A program made the position numbers and the translations under genes. Source: BPGX01 sp035405785 (GTDB taxonomy: Bacteria > Bacteroidota > Bacteroidia > B-17B0 > Aurantibacillaceae). Taken from it: DNA of 64,000 nt. Under the pieces are notes generated by a model. It was not told where the DNA came from. It did no database searches and saw only the letters and a program-made list of their open reading frames with translations. Positions 1-7,522 of the stretch are shown piece by piece (position 1 is the stretch's first letter; each line of letters opens with the position of its first letter). The DNA is taken from NCBI GenBank assembly GCA_035405785.1, contig DAONJS010000005.1, positions 1 through 64,000 of the forward strand. The letters are read 5' to 3'.

Positions 1-881
1 CCCCATTTACCATCAATTTTTACCGGTGCTAAACCTTCTGAAAAATCACCTGCATCATCAAATTGTGGATTAATAACAAATTTGCCTTTTTTATCAATAA
101 ACCCCCATTTATCAGATACTTTCACTCTTGCAAGCCCTTCTGTAAAATATTTCGCCCAATCATATTGTGGCTCTATAACAAACTTACCTGTTTTATCTAC
201 ATAACCAAATTTTCCATTTTCTCTTACTAATAATAAATCTTCTGAAAAATTTTCTAACCATTCAAATTGTGGTTTAATAACAAACTCTCCAACTTTATTA
301 ATATATCCTATCTTGCCAGAATATTGCACTCCTGCAAGTCCTTGAGAAAAATTTATTGCTAGTTCAAATTTTGGACTAACAACTATATTACCATATTTAT
401 CAACATATCCCCATTTTTCATCTTTATTTACAGCAGCCAATCCTTCAGAAAAATCCATTGCCATATCAAATTGGGGATTGACAATCATTCTCCCATTTTT
501 ATCAATGTAACCCCATTTATCACCCACCATTACTGCGGCAAGACCTTCTGTAAAAGATCTTGCTTCATCAAACTGCGGATTTATAACAATTTTTCCACTC
601 TTATCAATATAGCCATATTTATCACCAATTTTTACTTTTGCTAGACCTTCTGAAAAATCATACGCGTAATCAAACTGCGGATCGATAACAATTTTTCCAC
701 TCTTATCAATATAACCACATTTACCATTTTGTATAACTGGGAATAAACTACTTGATTCATTACCACTTGATTCCTTTTTTTTACCTTTTCCCTCCTTTGA
801 ACTACAAGCAATTAAAAATACAGCAGCGAAAACAATTGCCAATGTTTTGATAATGTTCAATGAAAAAACTCTGTAATACAT
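1..881 (-). CDS. WG-repeat lipoprotein, 3' end beyond window
   Basis: The frame starts at an ATG (879-881) and is open to the window edge, giving 293 complete codons without a stop. The N-terminus has a hydrophobic stretch ending in FLIAC, a lipobox that places the lipidated Cys at residue 26, followed by a short Lys/Ser-rich linker. The rest is seven full copies of a 34-residue repeat with consensus KWGYIDKxGKxVINPQFD followed by a FSEGLAxV half, and an eighth copy begins at the edge. This is the WG (KWG) beta-repeat family, found in secreted or surface Bacteroidota proteins, probably for binding or scaffolding. The first two repeats are nearly identical at DNA level, suggesting recent duplication. 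A weak -7 motif (TACCATTG) lies at 913-920. The ligand is unknown. Confidence 0.85.
   Translation of the reverse strand, partial: MYYRVFSLNIIKTLAIVFAAVFLIACSSKEGKGKKKESSGNESSSLFPVIQNGKCGYIDKSGKIVIDPQFDYAYDFSEGLAKVKIGDKYGYIDKSGKIVINPQFDEARSFTEGLAAVMVGDKWGYIDKNGRMIVNPQFDMAMDFSEGLAAVNKDEKWGYVDKYGNIVVSPKFELAINFSQGLAGVQYSGKIGYINKVGEFVIKPQFEWLENFSEDLLLVRENGKFGYVDKTGKFVIEPQYDWAKYFTEGLARVKVSDKWGFIDKKGKFVINPQFDDAGDFSEGLAPVKIDGKW
15..728 (-). repeat. In-gene tandem repeats of about 102 bp
   Basis: Seven tandem units of about 102 bp encode the 34-residue WG repeats of the lipoprotein gene. Units differ by point changes but keep the same length. The pair nearest the gene start (about 560-728) is the most alike. 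Such arrays can vary in copy number by recombination. Confidence 0.75.
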
Positions 882-1010
882 AGTGGTAATTTTTTGATTT
901 TTTATTTGGTTGCAATGGTAAGTATTTTTTAATTATAAATTGATTTTAGTGGGAGGAAGTTTTTAAACAATTATCTTTCACCTAATAAAACAACACCAAT
1001 CAAAAACAAG

Positions 1011-1092
1011 TACCCGGAGGGGGACTTGAACCCCCACGCCTTTCGGCATACGCCCCTCAAACGTACGTGTCTACCAATTCCACCATCCGGGC
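1011..1092 (-). tRNA. tRNA-Leu (anticodon GAG)
   Basis: The minus strand reads GCCCGGA at the 5' acceptor arm and TCCGGGT plus discriminator A at the 3' end, with a G1-U72 wobble. The D-arm region GGTGGAATTGGTAGACAC is typical of tRNA-Leu. The anticodon stem TACGT/GCGTA encloses loop TTGAGGG, so the anticodon is GAG. A variable arm with GCC-GAAA-GGC and a T arm GGGGG-TTCAAGT-CCCCC follow. CCA is not encoded. A promoter candidate lies at 1109-1116. Confidence 0.93.
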
Positions 1093-1108
1093 ATTAAAAT
1101 TTCCGCCG

Positions 1109-1116
1109 CAAATATA
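1109..1116 (-). promoter_or_regulatory. -7 promoter element of tRNA-Leu
   Basis: The minus strand reads TATATTTG, an exact TAnnTTTG match, followed by CGGCGG, 16 bases before the tRNA. TTTC sits 19 bases upstream as a partial -33 element, overlapping a heptamer repeat. The GC-rich stretch after the -7 box is shared with the tRNA-Met promoter. Confidence 0.6.
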
Positions 1117-1224
1117 CATAAAAAAAGTGAAGAGTGAAAAGTGAAGAGTGAATAATTCTTTATACCAAAACAAACTAATTTCTGAAAATTAGAACAATAA
1201 TTTTTCTCTGCAATCTGCCTACAT

Positions 1225-1356
1225 CGTCATTGCGAGTGCAGCGAAGCAATCTCAAAAGTATTATCCGCTTAACAATTACGAGATTGCTTCGGGCCAATGC
1301 CCTCGTGCTGACGCTTAAGGTCAGCATCCCGCACATTTATCGTCGGGACAATGACG
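1225..1356. repeat. Inverted-repeat element, CGTCATTGCGAG family, copy 1
   Basis: The left arm starts CGTCATTGCGAG and continues GCGAAGCAATCTC. The right arm has GAGATTGCTTCGGGC and ends CAATGACG. It closely matches 62657-62784, including the spacer between the arms. Unlike that copy, the right arm is split after CCCTCG by about 43 bp that contains the hairpin TGCTGAC/GTCAGCA (1306-1326). This suggests a small element inserted into another. No coding capacity; MITE- or REP-like. Confidence 0.75.
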
Positions 1357-1369
1357 GGTATTTCACAGT

Positions 1370-1460
1370 ATTGGAATGGGAGACCCCAACGCAAGCTTCC
1401 AATGGCTTTGCTGATGCCGAATATAAATGTCGGCATGCTGACCAAATTGCGTCAGCACTA
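1370..1460. repeat. Hairpin cluster with TGCTGAC/GTCAGCA arms
   Basis: Consecutive inverted repeats are visible: TTGGAA/TTCCAA, ATGCCGA/TCGGCAT, and TGCTGAC/GTCAGCA (1436-1457). The last is followed by CTAAAAG. A related unit with the same GACCAA...GCGTCAGCACTAAAA string occurs at 28619-28676, so this is a dispersed family. Confidence 0.6.
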
Positions 1461-1493
1461 AAAGCAATGAAGCGGAATTTTTTAGAAATTAAA

Positions 1494-1529
1494 TCACTAT
1501 AATCCCATTATCCCTTCAGGATTTTTTTG
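1494..1529 (-). repeat. 36-bp dispersed repeat with GAAGGGAT core, copy 1
   Basis: On the minus strand the element opens CAAAAAAATCC, has core GAAGGGAT and ends GATTATAGTGA. It matches 51487-51522 at 31 of 36 positions in the opposite orientation. In both places it lies beside GTGAAAA-type heptamers. Confidence 0.7.
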
Positions 1530-1557
1530 TTTTTTGTTTTTCACTATTCGTTTTTCA

Positions 1558-2175
1558 CTATTCACTCCATTTGCCTGCACCTTCTCTAATGAGTTCTATT
1601 TCTTCTTTTGTACAATCCAAAATAGTAGAAGGCACTACATTTCCAAATCCTCCATCAATTATTAAATCTACTTTGTCTTTGTATTGTAAATAAATATCTT
1701 GTGGATCTGTATAATATTCAGTTATTTCATTATTTTCATCTATCAAACTGGATGATAAAATTGGATTACCTAATTGTTGAATAATCTGGCGGGTGATATT
1801 ATTATCTGCTACTCTTACACCTATCGTTTTTCTGTTTTGTTTCAATATCTTTGGAACATTTGAATTTGCATTCAAAATAAATGTATATGGTCCTGGAATA
1901 AGTTGTTTAATGGTTTTGAAAACAGGATTTGGTATGGGCAAAACATATTTTGAAACATCAGAAATATCAGAACAAATAAAAGTGAATAATGCTTTTTGAG
2001 GATCTAATTTTTTGAGACGAGCAATTTTTTCAATGGCTTTGGTATTATAGATATCACAACCAAGTGCATAAACAGTATCGGTGGGATAAATAATTACCCC
2101 ACCATCTTTTAATACTTTTACTACTTTTTGTATTTCGTTTTCCTGTGGTTTATCAGGATTTATTTTAATCATCAT
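1558..2175 (-). CDS. YciO-type YrdC/Sua5-domain protein
   Basis: A 205-residue protein of the YrdC/Sua5/YciO superfamily, whose TsaC/Sua5 members make threonylcarbamoyl-AMP for tRNA t6A. PTDTVYALGCD (31-41), PGPYTFIL, KTIGVRV and the C-terminal REGAG string are clear. The start INPDKPQ and the SSSLIDE segment, where TsaC usually has STSAN, resemble E. coli YciO more than TsaC, so this may be the paralogue and not the enzyme needed for t6A. It begins 2 bases after the ftsZ stop and is probably co-transcribed as the last dcw gene. Family is certain; subfamily is inferred from recall of the E. coli sequence. Confidence 0.85.
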   Translation of the reverse strand: MMIKINPDKPQENEIQKVVKVLKDGGVIIYPTDTVYALGCDIYNTKAIEKIARLKKLDPQKALFTFICSDISDVSKYVLPIPNPVFKTIKQLIPGPYTFILNANSNVPKILKQNRKTIGVRVADNNITRQIIQQLGNPILSSSLIDENNEITEYYTDPQDIYLQYKDKVDLIIDGGFGNVVPSTILDCTKEEIELIREGAGKWSE

Positions 2176-2177
2176 AT

Positions 2178-3875
2178 TTAGTCAACCTGATCGTTAAGAT
2201 AAGGGCTATTTGGTTTAATGTTGCCATTCTCATCAATAGTATAATTTGAATGATCTTTTAAGGTATTCTTTTCATTTTCAGAGGCGGCTTTTTTGCGGAT
2301 ATAAGCAGGAACATTTTCTAACTCTTGTTGCACCTGTGGATTATTAAAATCCATAATTTGTTTTCTAATAGCATTAGTTTTATTATTTAATGCTTTGATA
2401 TTTTCTGACAGATTTTGTAGTGCAGATAACTTATTAGATTCATTTGATTCTGATATAAAATTTTGCGTTGGTTTTTCAATTATTTTAATAACAGGTGAAT
2501 CATTATCGGATAAAACAGAATCATCAGATACTTTGTTTTCGGATATGTTTTGTATTTCTGGTTCTACAACAGATGTAGGTTCTGTAAAAAGTGTATCATT
2601 AATCAAATTTTCTGATGGGCTTTCTTCTGTTGTAAATTCTGAAACTGTTTTATTTTCAAGTTCAAAAGATGAACTGCTGATTTCAATTGAAGTTTGTTCT
2701 GACTTTATTTCAGTACTTACTTCTTCTATGGTCATTTGACTTTTTACTTCAGAAACAATTTGTTTATTTTCTTCTACTGGATTTTCTTGTGAAACAGGTG
2801 TTTTATTTTCAACTTCTGTATTTGTATTTTTTGATAAATCAACAGTTTCAATAGTTGCATTCGTTATCACAGAAGAAGGCATTGCTTCGTTTTTAGAAAA
2901 AGATATTTTTTCCTGAAAACCAGTTGCCACAATTGTAATAGATACTGCATCGCCCAAAGATGGATCGTTTCCATAACCCGGAATAACATTGATATCTTCA
3001 CCTGCAGTTTCCTGAATATAATTTGTAATGGCTTGAAATTCTTCTGTCAAAATATCATCTGTACCAGTAGTAATGCTTAATAAAATGTGTTTAGCACCTT
3101 CAATGCTATTATTCATCAACAATGGGTGATTGATGGCATTTTTAAGAGCTTCCAATGCTCTGTTTTCACCTCTTGCAATGGCGGTTCCCATTAGTGCAGT
3201 ACCGCTGTTTTGCATCACAGTACGAACATCATTAAAATCTACATTGATATGTAAATTATTAGTGATGATTTCTGCAATACTTTTTGCAGCAGTTGATACA
3301 ATATCATCGGCTTTTGCAAAAGCTTCTGACATTTTCAAACCCGGATAAACTTCATTTAATTTTTCATTTGGAATTACAATAACACTATCCACATGTTTTT
3401 TCAATTCTTCTAAACCTTTTTCCGCATAAGTAATTTTTTTCTTTCCTTCAAATTTGAATGGTAAAGTAACAATGGCTACTGTGAGAATGTTTAAACTTCT
3501 TGCTACTTCTGCTATAACTGGTGCAGCACCTGTACCTGTTCCACCACCAAGCCCTGCGGCAATGAAGAGCATTTCGGTATTATTTTCAAGCAGTCGTTTA
3601 ATTTCTTCTTTTGATTCAATAGCGGCATCTCTTCCTTTTTCAGGAATACATCCTGCACCTAATCCTTTTGTCAGATTTTTACCCAACTGAATTTTGTTAG
3701 GTATAGGGCTTGACTGAAGATGTTGTACATCGGTATTACAAACAATGAAATCTACATTTTTGACATTCAGGTTATACAAGTATTTCACTGCGTTACTTCC
3801 GCCTCCGCCTACTCCAATGACTTTAATTATGTTTTGCATTGGATTTAAATTTTGTGGTATTTCAAATTGATTCAT
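2178..3875 (-). CDS. ftsZ: Cell division protein FtsZ
   Basis: Tubulin-like GTPase that polymerises at midcell to form the Z ring. The GTP-binding loop GVGGGGSNAV (21-30), the tubulin signature GGGTGTG (110-116) and the T7-loop region (NVDFNDVRTVM) are intact. After the roughly 330-residue GTPase comes an unusually long acidic, Ser/Thr/Glu-rich linker of about 190 residues, which makes the protein 565 residues long against about 380 in E. coli. The tail NVPAYIRKK (from 521) is the likely FtsA-binding peptide, and the terminal PYLNDQVD matches the Bacteroidota FtsZ end as I recall it. It lies 38 bases after ftsA. Confidence 0.98.
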   Translation of the reverse strand: MNQFEIPQNLNPMQNIIKVIGVGGGGSNAVKYLYNLNVKNVDFIVCNTDVQHLQSSPIPNKIQLGKNLTKGLGAGCIPEKGRDAAIESKEEIKRLLENNTEMLFIAAGLGGGTGTGAAPVIAEVARSLNILTVAIVTLPFKFEGKKKITYAEKGLEELKKHVDSVIVIPNEKLNEVYPGLKMSEAFAKADDIVSTAAKSIAEIITNNLHINVDFNDVRTVMQNSGTALMGTAIARGENRALEALKNAINHPLLMNNSIEGAKHILLSITTGTDDILTEEFQAITNYIQETAGEDINVIPGYGNDPSLGDAVSITIVATGFQEKISFSKNEAMPSSVITNATIETVDLSKNTNTEVENKTPVSQENPVEENKQIVSEVKSQMTIEEVSTEIKSEQTSIEISSSSFELENKTVSEFTTEESPSENLINDTLFTEPTSVVEPEIQNISENKVSDDSVLSDNDSPVIKIIEKPTQNFISESNESNKLSALQNLSENIKALNNKTNAIRKQIMDFNNPQVQQELENVPAYIRKKAASENEKNTLKDHSNYTIDENGNIKPNSPYLNDQVD

Positions 3876-3913
3876 AGTTTTAAGTTTTAGGGTTAATTAA
3901 TATTTATTTTGTT

Positions 3914-5317
3914 TTATTCGTTTCCTGGTGGTGTTTCAAAAATATCTTTTAAACTACCTACTATATTTGATATATTTGATAAGAAACCTTTTCTTTTTTT
4001 ACCTATTTCTTCTACTTGTTTTTTCTGAATTTCCTGCTGCGTTGTTTCATTAAGGTTCTTTACTTTATTTTTAATTTCTCTTTGTTCAAGATTTTCAAAA
4101 CCAAGAATGAGAAGACCAATAGCAGTAGAGTAAATAGGAGATTTTAATTCTTCAATAGAAGTTGAAATATGTTGATTAGGAATGCCTACACTTGTTTCAA
4201 TTCCTAAATTTGCCATAAATACATTTTGAATGCCTTTCAATAAACTTCCACCACCAGTAAGAATAATACCAGATGAAAGTTTTTCTTTGTATCCAGAAAG
4301 TTCAAGTTGATGGTCAACAAATTTTATTATTTCTTCAAGGCGGGCATAAATTACTTCTGAAAGTGTATAAGCATTTATCGTTTTGGATTGTTCTAATTTG
4401 TCAATTAAGTTTTCTGTTTTAAAGTTTAGTTTGATATTTTTTGCACGAAGTTCTTCGCTGGGAAATGCATAGCCCTTTTCTATTTTAAGATGTTCTGCTT
4501 GTTTTTCTGTGATTTTGCATACTTCTTTGATATCTTGAGTAATGACATTTCCGCCAAAAGGAATAACTGCAGAATGACGAATGATGTTGTTTTGATAAAT
4601 AGCCATATCAGTAGTACCACCACCAATGTCAATTAAACAAACGCCCGATTCTCTTTGTTCATCAGTTAATACGGCAGCAGCACTTGCAATGGGTTCTAAA
4701 AAGTATTCTTGAATTTCTAAATTTTTTCCTTCAAAAACATTAGATTCTACACATTTCTTGATGTTTTTAATAATGGATTCATTTACAGAAACCACATGAA
4801 AATTTCCTTTGATATGTTTTCCACAATACCCAATAGGATTTGTAATGCCATGCACTGTATCAATTGTAAAATCTTGTGGAATGATTGAGATAATTATAGT
4901 GCCAGATGTTTGAACTCTTAACTTGACATCGTTAATCATTTTTTGAATATCAGATTCAGTGACTTCATCGTTTGAAATAGTTAAAGAAGTTTCATGGTTT
5001 TCGCTTTTAATGTATTGCCCTGCCACACCTACCACTACTTCACTTACAACTGCCCCACATTTTGTTGCTGCTTCATGAATAGATCTGCCAATACTTTCAG
5101 TAGCATCTTTGATGTTTGCAACAGCACCTCTTAATACACCTTTTGATGGCACATTGGCGTATCCTTTAATTTCAATTTTACCATATTTATTTTTTTGACC
5201 AATAATCGTTACAATTTTTGTAGTGCCAATATCTAATGCAACTACAACAGGTTCATTGCTTTCGTAGTTAGAATCAGTGTTTTCAGGTTGTGTGTTTTTG
5301 TTGTTGTAAATTTCCAT
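3914..5317 (-). CDS. ftsA: Cell division protein FtsA
   Basis: Actin-fold ATPase that ties FtsZ filaments to the membrane. Phosphate-1 motif ALDIGTTK (27-34) and phosphate-2 IDIGGGTTDMAIY are present, as is the adenosine-motif region ILTGGGSLLKG. The C-terminal stretch RKGFLSNISNIVGSLKDIF fits the amphipathic membrane-targeting helix. Length 467 is somewhat longer than E. coli FtsA (420) because of an N-terminal extension and a charged region before the helix. The gene starts 4 bases after ftsQ. Confidence 0.97.
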   Translation of the reverse strand: MEIYNNKNTQPENTDSNYESNEPVVVALDIGTTKIVTIIGQKNKYGKIEIKGYANVPSKGVLRGAVANIKDATESIGRSIHEAATKCGAVVSEVVVGVAGQYIKSENHETSLTISNDEVTESDIQKMINDVKLRVQTSGTIIISIIPQDFTIDTVHGITNPIGYCGKHIKGNFHVVSVNESIIKNIKKCVESNVFEGKNLEIQEYFLEPIASAAAVLTDEQRESGVCLIDIGGGTTDMAIYQNNIIRHSAVIPFGGNVITQDIKEVCKITEKQAEHLKIEKGYAFPSEELRAKNIKLNFKTENLIDKLEQSKTINAYTLSEVIYARLEEIIKFVDHQLELSGYKEKLSSGIILTGGGSLLKGIQNVFMANLGIETSVGIPNQHISTSIEELKSPIYSTAIGLLILGFENLEQREIKNKVKNLNETTQQEIQKKQVEEIGKKRKGFLSNISNIVGSLKDIFETPPGNE

Positions 5318-5321
5318 AGTT

Positions 5322-6131
5322 TTATTTTTTAGTACAATAGATGAGATTTTTATATTTTAAGTTAATTTGAGAATACTTTGTCCATGCATCGTTTTTATTT
5401 AATCCTTGTGTGATGAATAATTTAAGTTTATTCATTTTTTCCTGAAAGTGTTCAGAATTTCCTACTAATACTTTAAATTTTCCAATAACTGGATAAATTT
5501 CAATTTCTTTGTTTGATGTAAAATACAAATAATCAATAAAGTTTTGAATAGTAGTATCTTTCAAAACAGATTGAGTAACAAGATAAACATCATCCATTAA
5601 TGATGAGTTAGAAAAATTTTCTGAAAGCAAAACTTTTCTTATTGGATAATGCTTGAAAATTGATGGATTTTCGTATAACTCACCCATAATTAGAGGCACT
5701 TTGTAAGATTTAGTTACTTTGAATAATTTCCATTCATCATCAATGTAATGATTGATATGATTAGTAAATATTCTTGCAATTGGTTTTCTTTCTTTTACTT
5801 CAATGTATAATTGATGGTCTGGTGTAAAATATACTGCAGATGATTTCACTTCATTTTTTTCATTGATAATTTTTTCAATGTTGTAAAAGTTTAACTCTGA
5901 ATATGATTTATCAATTAACTGCAGGTTGTTTTTATCAATATAATTCTCAATTTCTTCAACACTACAAAGCATTGGATTGTTTTCTGAAATAATTTTAATA
6001 GATATATTTTGAACTTTTTTCTTTTTAAATTCATTATTGACAAATGCCATAGACACCAGAGCAAATGCTACAAAAAGCAACTTGCCAGATATAATCAATA
6101 TATTTTTAATGATGTTTTTGGTGTTTGTCAT
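5322..6131 (-). CDS. ftsQ: Cell division protein FtsQ/DivIB
   Basis: Bitopic division protein of 269 residues with a single transmembrane segment near residues 10-30 (ILIISGKLLFVAFALVSMAFV), a POTRA-like region (ISIKIISENNPMLCSVEEIENYI) and an FtsQ-type beta domain containing VKERKPIARIF and GKFKVLVG. Sequence conservation is low, as is usual for FtsQ, so the call rests on this architecture and its place between murC and ftsA. It overlaps the murC stop by 4 bases (ATGA), consistent with translational coupling. Confidence 0.92.
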   Translation of the reverse strand: MTNTKNIIKNILIISGKLLFVAFALVSMAFVNNEFKKKKVQNISIKIISENNPMLCSVEEIENYIDKNNLQLIDKSYSELNFYNIEKIINEKNEVKSSAVYFTPDHQLYIEVKERKPIARIFTNHINHYIDDEWKLFKVTKSYKVPLIMGELYENPSIFKHYPIRKVLLSENFSNSSLMDDVYLVTQSVLKDTTIQNFIDYLYFTSNKEIEIYPVIGKFKVLVGNSEHFQEKMNKLKLFITQGLNKNDAWTKYSQINLKYKNLIYCTKK

Positions 6132-7522
6132 TTTGAAAGTAATTTGCTTTTAATTGTTGGTATTAAAAGTTCTATATCACCTGCGCCAATAGTTAATACC
6201 ACTTCCTGATGAGATTTTGCAAGGTATTCAGGTAATTCTTTTTTAGATAGTAATTTTTTTTGTGAGTGATTTATTTTATCTAATAAAGTTTTAGAAGTAA
6301 TACCGGGTATTGGCAATTCTCTTGCAGGATAAATGTCTAATAAAATAATTTCATCGGAATAAGATGAAAGCACTTCTGCAAATTCATTGATAAAATCACG
6401 AGTGCGAGAATATAAATGAGGTTGAAAAATGGCAGTTATTTTCTTTGAAGGATAAAGCATTCTAACAGATTGCAAAAAATTTTTTATTTCTTCTGGATGA
6501 TGAGCATAATCATCTATTAAAATCAAATTATCAGTTTTAATATGATATTCAAATCTTCTTTTTACACCTTTGAAAGATTTTAATGCAGAAAAAATTTCAT
6601 TAAAAGAGATATTGAAATGCCTTGCAACAGCAATAGCAGCAAGGGCATTCAGAACATTGTGTTGTCCCGGAATACCTAATTCAATCCCTTTAAAAATTTG
6701 GTTATGAAAGTGTAAATCAAAAGTCATTTTGTTGTTTTCAAATTGAATATTAGAGGCATAAATTTGCCCATTCAAATTTACAGCGAAGGTGCTTCTGTTT
6801 TGAATGTTTTGAAAAAACTTATCCACAGAATTATTAACAAACAAAAAGCCATTGGGTTTGATTTTTGTAGCAAATGTTTGATAGGTTTTAATTAAATTTT
6901 CCTGATTAGAATAAATATCTAAATGATCTGCATCTACACTTGTAATGACTGCCACTTCTGGAGATAATTGTAAAAAAGATTTATCGTATTCATCTGCTTC
7001 TACGATGCTATAAATAGGTTCATTTTCATTAAATATCTGATAGATGAAATTAGTTGAGTAATTTGATAAAACGCCGCCTACAAAAGCAAGTGTATTTTTT
7101 TTGCTTTGATAAAATATATGTGTAATGAGTGATGTAGTAGTTGTTTTTCCGTGTGTGCCTGCAATTGCAATACAATGGTATTGATTTACAATTTCACCTA
7201 ATACTTCTGATCGTTTTTTTATTGTGAAATTATTTTTTTGAAAATAAAGTAATTCTGAATGGTCTTTTGGAATAGCAGGCGTATAAATAACAAGAACATC
7301 ATCTTTTGAAAAATTTTTTAATCTGTTTTTTAATTGATCAATATCTTCTGAATAATAACATTCTATGCCTTCATTGATAAGTTGACGAGTTAAATCACTT
7401 TCTGATTTATCATAACCAACAATTATTTTATTATGCCATTTAAAATATCTTGCTAATGCACTCATTCCAATGCCACCAATACCAAGAAAGTAATACAATT
7501 TATATTTTAAAATAGCATTCAT
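6128..7522 (-). CDS. murC: UDP-N-acetylmuramate--L-alanine ligase
   Basis: Adds L-alanine to UDP-MurNAc in the cytoplasm, the first amino acid of the peptidoglycan stem. The Rossmann glycine motif GIGGIGMSALARYF lies at 14-27 and the ATP loop AGTHGKTTTT at 121-130. The central domain carries EADEYDKSFL and the C-terminal Mur domain carries DDYAHHPEE. Length 464 is normal. It starts on the last base of the murG stop (TAATG type), so the two genes are translationally coupled. Confidence 0.97.
   Translation of the reverse strand: MNAILKYKLYYFLGIGGIGMSALARYFKWHNKIIVGYDKSESDLTRQLINEGIECYYSEDIDQLKNRLKNFSKDDVLVIYTPAIPKDHSELLYFQKNNFTIKKRSEVLGEIVNQYHCIAIAGTHGKTTTTSLITHIFYQSKKNTLAFVGGVLSNYSTNFIYQIFNENEPIYSIVEADEYDKSFLQLSPEVAVITSVDADHLDIYSNQENLIKTYQTFATKIKPNGFLFVNNSVDKFFQNIQNRSTFAVNLNGQIYASNIQFENNKMTFDLHFHNQIFKGIELGIPGQHNVLNALAAIAVARHFNISFNEIFSALKSFKGVKRRFEYHIKTDNLILIDDYAHHPEEIKNFLQSVRMLYPSKKITAIFQPHLYSRTRDFINEFAEVLSSYSDEIILLDIYPARELPIPGITSKTLLDKINHSQKKLLSKKELPEYLAKSHQEVVLTIGAGDIELLIPTIKSKLLSK

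Larger units (their letters stand above)
1093..1557. other. Gene-free stretch built of small repeats
   Basis: No credible gene is present. It holds the tRNA-Leu promoter, AGTGAAA-type heptamers (1128-1154), a CGTCATTGCGAG-type inverted-repeat element (1225-1356) interrupted by a smaller hairpin, a second hairpin cluster (1370-1460), a 36-bp repeat shared with 51487-51522, and TCACTAT/TCGTTTT heptamers (1540-1567). A 90-codon open frame at 1230-1502 lies inside these repeats and is not considered a gene. Confidence 0.8.

Noticed and set aside
1230..1502. 90-codon open frame on the plus strand
   Set aside because: It lies wholly within the CGTCATTGCGAG element and hairpin cluster and has no protein-like character; repeats happen to be stop-free.
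2395..3690. Three plus-strand frames opposite ftsZ
   Set aside because: Shadows of the minus-strand FtsZ coding frame.
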